Of a DNA stretch of 41,085 bases, positions 8,810-17,079 are shown piece after piece. Location: contig RFNJ01000096.1 of NCBI GenBank assembly GCA_009927255.1, positions 1-41,085 on the forward strand, written 5' to 3'. Position 1 is the stretch's first letter. The number at the start of each line of letters is the position of its first letter. Position numbers and translations under genes: made by a program. The stretch is from Pseudomonadota bacterium (GTDB lineage: Bacteria; Pseudomonadota; Alphaproteobacteria; UBA2136; UBA6156). The notes under the pieces were generated by a model. It was given only the letters and a program-made list of their open reading frames with translations, was not told the DNA's origin and searched no databases.

Positions 8810-9871
8810 TCACGGCCCGGGTTCCGCCAGCCCGCGTTCAATCCTTGCGCTCACATAGGCCAGCACGTCGCTCAGTTTTTCCAGCGGAATCCCCCCGCTC
8901 CCCACCCGAATGCCATTCACAAACACCACCGGCATATCCCCACCGGCCGCAAACGTCCGCGCCAGCAACGTGTCGGCGTCTAGTTCCCGATAAAACCGCC
9001 GCGCATCCGTCATCATCAAGCTGCGCACATCGCGCTCGCGCAATCCACTTTTAATTAACGCATCAAACAACCCTTCGCTGGTGGTGGGCTTGCTTTCAAT
9101 CATCGTGGCCCTAAAGTCCCAATACTTCTGCATCCGCCCCGCCACTTTGCCATAAAACGCGGCTTGATTGCCCTCACTCCCCGCCACACCGCTGGCATTG
9201 CTGGCGGCATAAATGCTCAGCACTTGGGTCTGGCTCACAAAGTCATGCAACGCCGCATCAATCCGCCCCAGCGTCTCATGGCACTTGCTGCACCCCACGT
9301 CCTCAAAAATCACCACCTGAATCGGCGCCCCATTCTCCCCCTTGCTCGGGCTGTGGGCATAGGGGATGATATTAAACCGCTGGTCCAGCAACATCTGCCA
9401 CTCTGGCCCCTGCAATTGCTCAGGGGTCGTCTCCGCACGGTCTTTCGCCAGTTGCTCGGTACGGGTCAGCACTTCCTTGCCACCAATCGTTATTTTCGGC
9501 ACCGCAGCTGGCTTGGCTGCCTCGCCCTCTTTCGCCGCTCCACCGCCATGGCCATCGCCTTCCTTTTTCTTCGGCGCACCGCCCGCCGCTGGCTCAATCT
9601 CCGCCAAAGGCTGCGGTTCAAGGGTCGCAAAATTCTCCGGCACAAAAGGCCGCCGCCGCTTGGGCGCCGTCGTTAGGGCAGGGGCCACAGTCGCCGAAAC
9701 CTCCCCCTCCCGCACCGCCAAAATATCTACCCGCTGCCCCCGCAAGCCATAGCGCACAGCCTCGCCCGCCGTATCAAACAGCTCATTGCCAGCCAGCGCC
9801 ACCGCAGGCAGCGCGCCAACCGTCAGTAAAAGCAGCAACATTTTTCCCATTGTTGTCCCCACTCTAGCCAA
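8810..9871 (-). CDS. Secreted thioredoxin-fold (DsbA/DsbC-like) protein
   Basis: Signal-like N-terminus ([18 protein letters not shown]); [16 protein letters not shown] CxxC motif; later [17 protein letters not shown] resembles the cis-Pro region. Confidence 0.7.
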   Translation of the reverse strand: MARVGTTMGKMLLLLLTVGALPAVALAGNELFDTAGEAVRYGLRGQRVDILAVREGEVSATVAPALTTAPKRRRPFVPENFATLEPQPLAEIEPAAGGAPKKKEGDGHGGGAAKEGEAAKPAAVPKITIGGKEVLTRTEQLAKDRAETTPEQLQGPEWQMLLDQRFNIIPYAHSPSKGENGAPIQVVIFEDVGCSKCHETLGRIDAALHDFVSQTQVLSIYAASNASGVAGSEGNQAAFYGKVAGRMQKYWDFRATMIESKPTTSEGLFDALIKSGLRERDVRSLMMTDARRFYRELDADTLLARTFAAGGDMPVVFVNGIRVGSGGIPLEKLSDVLAYVSARIERGLAEPGP

Positions 9872-9993
9872 AATCCCCCGCCACGTCGCCCCCCAAAGGC
9901 CCCAAGTCCCTCAACCAACCGCGCCACCTGTTGCCAAGCCCCTACACTTGCCCTAAAAAGAAAATCAGCCAACACCAACCGAAAGACCACAAA

Positions 9994-10335
<342 letters not shown>

Positions 10336-10494
10336 CCAAAATTCTGCACGCATCTATCCGCCGCCCAACATATAAGCAACAACCCCAATTCCCCCAAAAT
10401 TTCTGGCATTGAATCCCTTGCCGTGAAGGCGTATCAAACCTGTGTAAGTCATTAAATATCCGTTTCCCTAAGCGCACATCAACAGGAGCAATCC

Positions 10495-10731
10495 ATGTGC
10501 CAAATCATCCCCAATGTGGTGAGTGACGCAAGCAAGGTGGTCTTTCCTCAAAATCCTACCACTACCTGCCCCACACGTCTCGCCCAACTGCTCAACGAAT
10601 ACCTCACTCAGCAGGGCGAAGTCGTCGGCTGCACTGCAAAGCAGCAACTCAGCACGGTCTGCCAGTCTGCTATCAAGCTGGCAGCTCAAACTGAAGCCGA
10701 CCGCCGTCAAAAACTCTCACAAGCCGCCTAA
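10495..10731 (+). CDS. Small hypothetical protein (78 aa, 4 Cys)
   Basis: ORF preceded by an AGGAG-like site (caacaggagcaatccatg) and followed by a strong terminator. Confidence 0.6.
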   Translation: MCQIIPNVVSDASKVVFPQNPTTTCPTRLAQLLNEYLTQQGEVVGCTAKQQLSTVCQSAIKLAAQTEADRRQKLSQAA

Positions 10732-10753
10732 CAGCGGCAGAAGGGAACAAACG

Positions 10754-10788
10754 AAAAAAGCCTTTTGCTCCCAGCAAAAGGCTTTTTT
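10754..10788 (+). terminator. Intrinsic terminator
   Basis: AAAAAAGCCTTTTGCT/AGCAAAAGGCTTTTTT perfect 16-nt arms. Confidence 0.9.
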
Positions 10789-10878
10789 ACTTGCTAAATG
10801 AAGATAGGTTGGTTATTCCAACAACTGTAAATATCTGCATAGATAGCGTTCCAACTCCAACCACTACGGAGCAAAACC

Positions 10879-11637
10879 ATGACAATCTCATGGGGAAGTC
10901 TGTTTCTGCTGGCACTCAAAATGCTCAAAATGGCCAAATCACTTAAGGTCATTTTGGCGGCAGGAAGTGCCACAGCCTACGCATGGCTATTTTCCTGGGA
11001 AGTTGCCTTTGTGCTCATGTGGGCCATTGGCATCCACGAAATGGGTCACGTCTACGGAATGCGCCGCTGCGGTATACCCACCAAAGGGTTCTACTTTGTC
11101 CCTTTTCTTGGTGGTGCCGCAATTGGCGAAGCTGCGCGCACGGAATGGGATGATGTTTACGTTACGGCAATGGGCCCTACCTGGGGGCTTATCAGTTCCC
11201 TGCCGTTCATCTTCATGTGGCAAGTTACGGGTGAAGTTAAATGGGCTGGATACTCAACACTTATCCTACTCATTAACCTGATTAACCTGCTACCCATCAT
11301 GCCACTTGATGGTGGTCGTCTCACCAAGTCACTCGTCAGTTCAGGGGGCAGCACAGCACTCTGGATTTACCTGTTTTTGTTATGCACGGCTGGCTTCTGG
11401 TTCATGTGGGTAAACGGTCTCTATCTGTTTCTTGGCCTTAGCATCATTGGTGCCTTGGAAGTCGTAGCTGAGGCCCGCCGCAGCAAAAGCGAACGACGCC
11501 CAGCTCTCTCAAGCCTCGAATGGGCCGTCACAGCCAGCTGGTTTATAATCTTAGCAGCGGTCTTGTATGGCATCATCCTAGCCTTCCAAAGTGTGGAAGG
11601 CGCTGGGCTGGTAGCCAAAGTGCTTAAGTCAACTTAA
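10879..11637 (+). CDS. M50/site-2-protease-family intramembrane metalloprotease
   Basis: IHEMGHVYGMRRCGIPTKGFYFVPFLGG (HExxH) and NLLPIMPLDGGRLTKSL; several TM segments. Confidence 0.85.
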   Translation: MTISWGSLFLLALKMLKMAKSLKVILAAGSATAYAWLFSWEVAFVLMWAIGIHEMGHVYGMRRCGIPTKGFYFVPFLGGAAIGEAARTEWDDVYVTAMGPTWGLISSLPFIFMWQVTGEVKWAGYSTLILLINLINLLPIMPLDGGRLTKSLVSSGGSTALWIYLFLLCTAGFWFMWVNGLYLFLGLSIIGALEVVAEARRSKSERRPALSSLEWAVTASWFIILAAVLYGIILAFQSVEGAGLVAKVLKST

Positions 11638-11667
11638 GCAAGATATGCCGAGTCACGATAACCAAAA

Positions 11668-11700
11668 ACAGGGGGCTTATGGCCCCCTGTTAGTTGTTTG
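11668..11700 (+). terminator. Intrinsic terminator (likely bidirectional)
   Basis: ACAGGGGGC/GCCCCCTGT hairpin between convergent genes. Confidence 0.75.
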
Positions 11701-11708
11701 TGCCTTCC

Positions 11709-13352
11709 TCAATCCACCCGCACCTTCACCACTACCCCGCGCAACCAAGCCCCCAGCGCCGGCACAATCTTCGCCAAAACATCGGCAAAGTCGCCCAACA
11801 GTTGCCGGCGGCTCGGCACATGCTGCTGGTTCAGCACCAGCCCATGCAGCGCCGCACCGGCCAGCAGCAAGCTATCCGCCGCCCGCTTGGCATCATCGGC
11901 CAACGTGTGCTCTTGTTGCAGCACCAAGGCCACGCGGGCACCGGCCACCGCCACCGCCATCGCATCCACGTTACCGCGATTCACCGCCGCCAGCGGGCTG
12001 GCATCCACAATCACCACATCAGCAAGCTCACCCACCGCATCCATCAACCGCGCCAAGCCACCCGGCTCACCCAGTTGGTTCAACGTCTCAGGGTGCCGCG
12101 GCGCAGGCAGCACCATCAAGTTCTTAATCCCCACCACTGGCTGCAACGGATTCCACACCTTCAAGCTCTCGCCCTTGCCCACCTTAGCAGGCTTCTTGCC
12201 CGCCACATCGTCCTGCGGCGGCATGCTCCAAGCCTCACCGCGCACTTGCAACAGGTGCGATACATCGCGGTTCTTCAAGTTCAAATCCACCAACGCCACG
12301 GTTTTGCCCATAGTGGCAGTTTTTTCAGCCAGCAGCAGCGCCAGCAAACTACTGCCTTCAAGCCCATGCACACCCAGTAGCACCAACGGCCCGCGCAAAC
12401 CACGCAGCAATGCTTGTTGAATCCGCCCCACCTCACTAAACTGCGCTGGCCGCAAAATCTTCTTCTGCGCCGTCACCACCACACCCGAACGCCCACTCTC
12501 CACCCGCCCCAGCCACGGCAAGCTGCCTGCCAGCGGGATGCCACATGCCTTCGCTGCCTCTGTCGCATTCTTAATCCCCGGCACGCGGCGGCGCGGATAC
12601 ACCATCACCACCCACCCCAGCAACAAGCCCAACAACCCACCCCACATCGCCGCTTGGCTCAAACGCCAGCTCAGCGGCGGCTGCGCAATCATCGTCGCAG
12701 GCTCGGCAAACCACAGCAACGCTTGGCTGCCATTGCGCTGAAAAGCCGTGTTCACCAGCCGTAAATCAGTCTGCAACTGCACAATCTGCGCCGCCAACTG
12801 CTGTTTACGCAACGCCAAAGTCGGGTCAGCCGCCATCGGCACTGTCGGTGTCACCAAGCCCGCAGGCGCCGCAGCCTGCTCAACAGTTGCCCGCAGTTCT
12901 TGCTGGCTCTGTGCTAAAAGTTGCTCAATCCGGCTGCGTTCAGGCGCCAACACTTCCTGAATAAAATTGAACGCCACTGCATCCAGCAACTGCTCCAACC
13001 CCTGCCGCTCATGGCTACGCAAGCCAATCCCCATAAAGTGATCATTAAAAATTTTCAGGCTCACTTGCCGTGGCTCAATTTTCGCCCCCAGCTCATGCCC
13101 CGCATCGGCCAGCAGTTCAGGCTTGGTCAGCATCGCATAAAGCGCCTCGCGGTGCCCACCGGCGGTAATTTTCTGCAGCAGCGGCGCCTTGGCCTGCTCA
13201 CTTTGCAGTTGCAGCAGCACGCGCGCTTCATAATGTTGGGGGGTCAGCAACACTTGGCCCATCGCCAGTAAAGCACCAAAAATCAGCGGCAATACCAACT
13301 TCAACCGCCAGCGCCAAATTTCTGCCAAAGCCACCAAAAACCAAGCCATCAT
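11709..13352 (-). CDS. Wzz/Wzc-like polysaccharide co-polymerase with BY-kinase-like P-loop domain (degenerate Walker A)
   Basis: N-terminal TM plus LTPQHYEARVLLQLQ, coiled-coil region, second TM; C-terminal VALVDLNLKNRDVSHLL and ADVVIVDASPL resemble Walker A' and B of BY-kinases. Confidence 0.7.
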   Translation of the reverse strand: MMAWFLVALAEIWRWRLKLVLPLIFGALLAMGQVLLTPQHYEARVLLQLQSEQAKAPLLQKITAGGHREALYAMLTKPELLADAGHELGAKIEPRQVSLKIFNDHFMGIGLRSHERQGLEQLLDAVAFNFIQEVLAPERSRIEQLLAQSQQELRATVEQAAAPAGLVTPTVPMAADPTLALRKQQLAAQIVQLQTDLRLVNTAFQRNGSQALLWFAEPATMIAQPPLSWRLSQAAMWGGLLGLLLGWVVMVYPRRRVPGIKNATEAAKACGIPLAGSLPWLGRVESGRSGVVVTAQKKILRPAQFSEVGRIQQALLRGLRGPLVLLGVHGLEGSSLLALLLAEKTATMGKTVALVDLNLKNRDVSHLLQVRGEAWSMPPQDDVAGKKPAKVGKGESLKVWNPLQPVVGIKNLMVLPAPRHPETLNQLGEPGGLARLMDAVGELADVVIVDASPLAAVNRGNVDAMAVAVAGARVALVLQQEHTLADDAKRAADSLLLAGAALHGLVLNQQHVPSRRQLLGDFADVLAKIVPALGAWLRGVVVKVRVD

Positions 13353-13467
13353 GTTATTCCTTATTATTAATTATCCCCAAAATACCCCAAGCCCCATCGT
13401 CCGCCAAGCCACCCCCACCACACATCTGCCCGCAAAACATACATTAAAACATACATCAATCAATGCC

Positions 13468-13496
13468 TTGACATCCTCCCCCAATCCGCCTAAAAG
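13468..13496 (+). promoter_or_regulatory. Putative promoter of rplKA: TTGACA (13468-13473), 17 nt, TAAAAG (13491-13496)
   Basis: Consensus -35, 17-nt spacing; places the 5' end about 55 nt upstream of rplK. Confidence 0.5.
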
Positions 13497-13558
13497 CCCC
13501 CCACCACCCCCGAAAAAGTGCATCAGGCGTGGGAGCAACCAATGCGAAAGTAACCAAA

Positions 13559-13987
13559 ATGGCTAAAAAAATCATCGGCTTTGTCAAGCTGCAGGTGCCT
13601 GCAGGGCAAGCCAACCCGGCCCCTCCGGTCGGTCCGGCTCTTGGTCAAAAGGGCCTTAACATCATGGAATTCTGCAAAGCGTTCAACGCCGCCACGCAGC
13701 AAAAGTTCGCCCCCGGCACCCCCGTGCCCGTGGTGATTACGGCTTATGCGGACAGAACCTTCACCTTCGAAATGAAGACCCCACCGGCCACCTGGTATCT
13801 CATGCAAGCGGCCAAAATTCAAAAGGGCGCCGGCACACCGCAAAACCCTATTGGCAAGGTTAAAAAGGCCGATATCAAAAAAATCGCCGAAGCCAAAATG
13901 GCTGACCTCAACGCGGAAGACATCAACGCAGCCATGAAAATCATCGAAGGTAGCGCCCGCTCCATGGGCCTCACCGTGGTGGAATAA
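13559..13987 (+). CDS. rplK: Ribosomal protein uL11
   Basis: [44 protein letters not shown]. Confidence 0.98.
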   Translation: MAKKIIGFVKLQVPAGQANPAPPVGPALGQKGLNIMEFCKAFNAATQQKFAPGTPVPVVITAYADRTFTFEMKTPPATWYLMQAAKIQKGAGTPQNPIGKVKKADIKKIAEAKMADLNAEDINAAMKIIEGSARSMGLTVVE

Positions 13988-13998
13988 GGAGAATCATC

Positions 13999-14736
13999 AT
14001 GGCAACCAAAAAATCACCCGCAGCCGCCGCCAGCAAAAAAGCTGGCAACAAGCTCACCGCCGCCAAACCCAAAAAGGTTATTCCGGCGTACGATAAACTC
14101 AAGCCCTATCCTTTGGCCGAAGCAGTTGAATTGCTGCAAAAAATGCCCAAGGCCAAGTTCGATGAATCGGTCGACGTCGCCTTTAATCTGGCCGTAGACC
14201 CCAAATATAACGACCAAATGGTCCGCGGTGTCGTCACCCTGCCCCACGGCACGGGTAAAGTGCTGCGCGTCGCCGTCTTCGCCAAAGGCCAAGCGGCCAC
14301 CGATGCCAAAACCGCCGGTGCCGATGTGGTCGGCGCCGAAGACCTCGCCGACAAAATCAATGAAGGCTTCCTTGATTTCGACCGCGTCGTCGCCGCACCC
14401 GACTGCATGGCCATCGTGGGTCGTGTCGCCAAAATCCTCGGCCCCAAAGGCCTGATGCCCAACCCTAAGCTGGGCACGGTTACCCCCAACGTGGCCAAGG
14501 CGGTGAAGGATGTCAAAGGCGGCATGGTGGAATTCAAGGTGGAAAAAGCCGGTATCATCCACGTTGGCGTTGGCCGCCGCAGCTTCAGCGCTGCCCACTT
14601 GGCTGCCAACATCAAAACGCTGGTCGATGCCGTCAAGGCCGCCAAACCAACCGGCGCCAAACAAACCTACATGCTGCGGCTGTCCATCAGCTCCACCATG
14701 TCCCCCGCCGTGCGGATCGACCTCTCCAGCATCTAA
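13999..14736 (+). CDS. rplA: Ribosomal protein uL1
   Basis: Full-length L1 signature incl. [26 protein letters not shown]. Confidence 0.98.
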   Translation: MATKKSPAAAASKKAGNKLTAAKPKKVIPAYDKLKPYPLAEAVELLQKMPKAKFDESVDVAFNLAVDPKYNDQMVRGVVTLPHGTGKVLRVAVFAKGQAATDAKTAGADVVGAEDLADKINEGFLDFDRVVAAPDCMAIVGRVAKILGPKGLMPNPKLGTVTPNVAKAVKDVKGGMVEFKVEKAGIIHVGVGRRSFSAAHLAANIKTLVDAVKAAKPTGAKQTYMLRLSISSTMSPAVRIDLSSI

Positions 14737-14757
14737 GCTGAAGCAGTCACCCACAGC

Positions 14758-14788
14758 AAAAAGGCCCCCAATCGGGGGCCCTTTCTCG
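14758..14788 (+). terminator. Intrinsic terminator after rplA
   Basis: GGCCCCC (14763-14769)/GGGGGCC (14774-14780) followed by CTTTCTCGTT. Confidence 0.7.
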
Positions 14789-14814
14789 TTATCGTAAAAA
14801 GGCCGTGCAAACCC

Positions 14815-15252
14815 TTAAAGTGCCTGCAAAAGCCGAGAAAGCATCTCCGGCTCTAGGACCGGCATTTCAAGGCTATCTGTTTCGTGGCGCAGTTTGGGTA
14901 ACTGCGCCTGGCTTTTTTCTGTTCTTACTCCTAATATTTCGCAGCCACGGTAGCCTGGTAAGTTGCTGGCTCTCTCCAGCAGACGCCCGGTTAGGTTGCA
15001 AAATATTGTTGGATCGTCTCCCGTTTGCGCATTGATGAACCAAGGTAGTGCATCCAGAGCGATGATATCAGATGAAGTTGCAACAAGAATCTCGGCTGGA
15101 GATGTCACAGCCCATAGCTCACCATGGCGGTACATAATCCAGCGAAACTTTCGCTTTTTATTACTATCCAGCTGCATAAATCTTGCCGACAAATGGTTTA
15201 GCTGGCTAATGTAAACTCCTGCTTCATGCGAAAGCGCGTTACTCTTACCCAT
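14815..15252 (-). CDS. Hypothetical protein (145 aa) between rplA and rplJ, opposite strand
   Basis: Complete ORF with balanced composition unlike surrounding shadow ORFs; GGAGA-like site just upstream on the minus strand; no family recognised. Confidence 0.6.
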   Translation of the reverse strand: MGKSNALSHEAGVYISQLNHLSARFMQLDSNKKRKFRWIMYRHGELWAVTSPAEILVATSSDIIALDALPWFINAQTGDDPTIFCNLTGRLLERASNLPGYRGCEILGVRTEKSQAQLPKLRHETDSLEMPVLEPEMLSRLLQAL

Positions 15253-15740
15253 CGCCGTCTCCTTAAGCTGGCGTTACACGTTAGGCGCTCAGAGGTTCTA
15301 AACAGTCATGTATTTCAATCTCATCATACCGCTATCTCCCTCAAACTCAACTTTTTTATTGCCCTCCTCCCAAAAACCCGCTACAAGCCCCCCATCACCT
15401 GAAGACCGTCGGCGCCCATGTCACGCAGCAATGTGGGGCTTAATCAAGAGAAATCTTGGCCAACCGAGGGGGAATCGCCGCCAAAACGCAAGGCCCCAAG
15501 CCTCAGCCAACTGGCCCAGTTTCCATATTCAGCAAGGTGAGCATAGCCGCATGGGGCGGCAATGCACATAAACCAGGTACTGTTAACAAAGGGAGAATGC
15601 CGAGGCGAAAATGTGGCTTTTCGAGAACCGCAGCGCAGTTTATATATCAATAAATGAGCAGCGTAAGCGCAGAAAAGACACATTTGCAGACCGGCAGGCG
15701 AACCTTTGCTAACAGTACCGAATCGGAAGGTTATATCTCT

Positions 15741-16256
15741 ATGGATAGAAACCAAAAGCAGGCCTTTATCAGCCAGCTGAATGCCGACCTTGCCCAGGCC
15801 AACGCCCTGGTTGTCGCCCACTATCGCGGCACCACGGTGAAGGAAATCACCGCGCTACGCCGCAGTATGCGTGCCGCCGGTGGCAAGGTACAGGTGGCCA
15901 AAAACCGGCTCGCCAAAATCGCCTTTAAGGGCACTCCGTTTGAAGCTACCGTCAGTTCGCTGATGGTCGGCCCAACCGTGCTTGCCTACAGTGCCGATGC
16001 TGTCGCCGCCGCCAAAATCACCCAAAAGTTCGCCGATGGTAACGATAAGTTCACCATCCTCGGCGGTGCCTTGGGCGAAAAGGCGCTGGATGCCGCAGGC
16101 ATCAAGGCGCTCAGCAGCTTGCCAAGCCTGAACGAACTGCGCGGCAAACTGGTCGGCCTCTTGCAGGCACCGGCCACCAAGCTGGCAGGTATCACGCAAG
16201 CTCCCGCGGGCCAAATCGCTCGTGTGGTCGGCGCTTATGCCACCAAGGCTGCCTAA
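15741..16256 (+). CDS. rplJ: Ribosomal protein uL10
   Basis: MDRNQKQAFISQLNADLAQANALVVAHYRGTTVKEITALRRSMRAAGGKVQVAKNRLAK. Confidence 0.97.
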   Translation: MDRNQKQAFISQLNADLAQANALVVAHYRGTTVKEITALRRSMRAAGGKVQVAKNRLAKIAFKGTPFEATVSSLMVGPTVLAYSADAVAAAKITQKFADGNDKFTILGGALGEKALDAAGIKALSSLPSLNELRGKLVGLLQAPATKLAGITQAPAGQIARVVGAYATKAA

Positions 16257-16290
16257 ATCAACAACTAAACCAACCTAAAGGAAACCTAAA

Positions 16291-16668
16291 ATGTCTACCA
16301 ATCTCAACCAAATCGTCGATCAACTCAGCGCGCTCACCGTCTTGGAAGCCGCCGAACTCAGCAAAATGCTGGAAGAAAAGTGGGGCGTTAGCGCTGCTGC
16401 TCCTGTGGCTGCCGCCGCTCCTGCTGCTGGTGCTGCTGCACCTGCTGCCGAAGCACAAAGCAGCTTCAACGTCATGCTGGCTGCCAGCGGCGACAAGAAA
16501 ATCGACGTCATCAAAGTCGTGCGCGAACTCACCGGCCTGGGCCTGAAGGAAGCGAAGGACCTCGTCGAAGGCGCCCCGCAAATGTTGAAAGAAGGCGTCG
16601 CCAAAAAAGACGCCGAAGAAATGAAGAAAAAGCTGGAAGCCGTCGGCGCCAAAGTCGAACTCAAATAG
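16291..16668 (+). CDS. rplL: Ribosomal protein bL12 (L7/L12)
   Basis: [49 protein letters not shown]. Confidence 0.98.
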   Translation: MSTNLNQIVDQLSALTVLEAAELSKMLEEKWGVSAAAPVAAAAPAAGAAAPAAEAQSSFNVMLAASGDKKIDVIKVVRELTGLGLKEAKDLVEGAPQMLKEGVAKKDAEEMKKKLEAVGAKVELK

Positions 16669-16685
16669 TTCGCCTAACGCTAAGA

Positions 16686-16713
16686 ACAGGGGCCATCAGG
16701 CCCCTGTTTTTAT
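16686..16713 (+). terminator. Intrinsic terminator/attenuator after rplL
   Basis: ACAGGGGCC/GGCCCCTGT plus TTTTTAT. Confidence 0.8.
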
Positions 16714-16726
16714 AAAGCAATGCAAA

Positions 16727-16801
16727 GACGGCGTAGCCGTCATCCCACCCCCATGCGCACCCAACTCGTAAAAGCACAAAAGGTTCCCATGGGGGTAGGG
16801 A
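16727..16801. repeat. Intergenic palindromic repeat block
   Basis: GACGGC-GTA-GCCGTC (16727-16741) then ACCCCCATG (16747-16755) / CATGGGGGT (16788-16796). Confidence 0.55.
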
Positions 16802-16860
16802 TCCAAGGGGGGCTTGCCCAACTCATACCTACTATCATTTCTCAACAGTATCTCGGTGTC

Positions 16861-16930
16861 ACCCCGGGGCATGGCTGGGCCGATTTTTTTTACTATCAAA
16901 AAATCGGGGTGCCCAGCCTGAGCCCGGGGT
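16861..16930 (+). promoter_or_regulatory. Long RNA hairpin in the rplL-rpoB intergenic region (candidate attenuator / RNase III processing site)
   Basis: ACCCCGGG/CCCGGGGT (8 bp), GGCTGGG/CCCAGCC (7 bp), CCGATTTTTT/AAAAAATCGG (10 bp), apical loop TTACTATC. Confidence 0.6.
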
Positions 16931-17079
16931 TACAAAAACACCTTGACACCCTCCGCCCCCCCCAGCTACAAGCACTCACCACTCTGCTTCAGCACCGTGG
17001 TATGCCTCACGCAGGCATCATGCTCACCGGATTTCAGCGGTAAGCCCCAAAGCATTCAAATATAAAGGGGAAAATAGGC

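Noticed and set aside
15308-15653. Small ORFs (87 aa, 65 aa) in the rplJ leader
   Set aside because: No recognisable content, weak initiation context; more likely leader RNA or intergenic.
16720-17043. 107-aa plus-strand ORF (and 67-aa minus-strand ORF 16696-16899) between rplL and rpoB
   Set aside because: Both overlap the palindromic repeat block and the 70-nt hairpin; the ORF starts inside repeat sequence and resembles no protein family, so it is better read as structured non-coding DNA.
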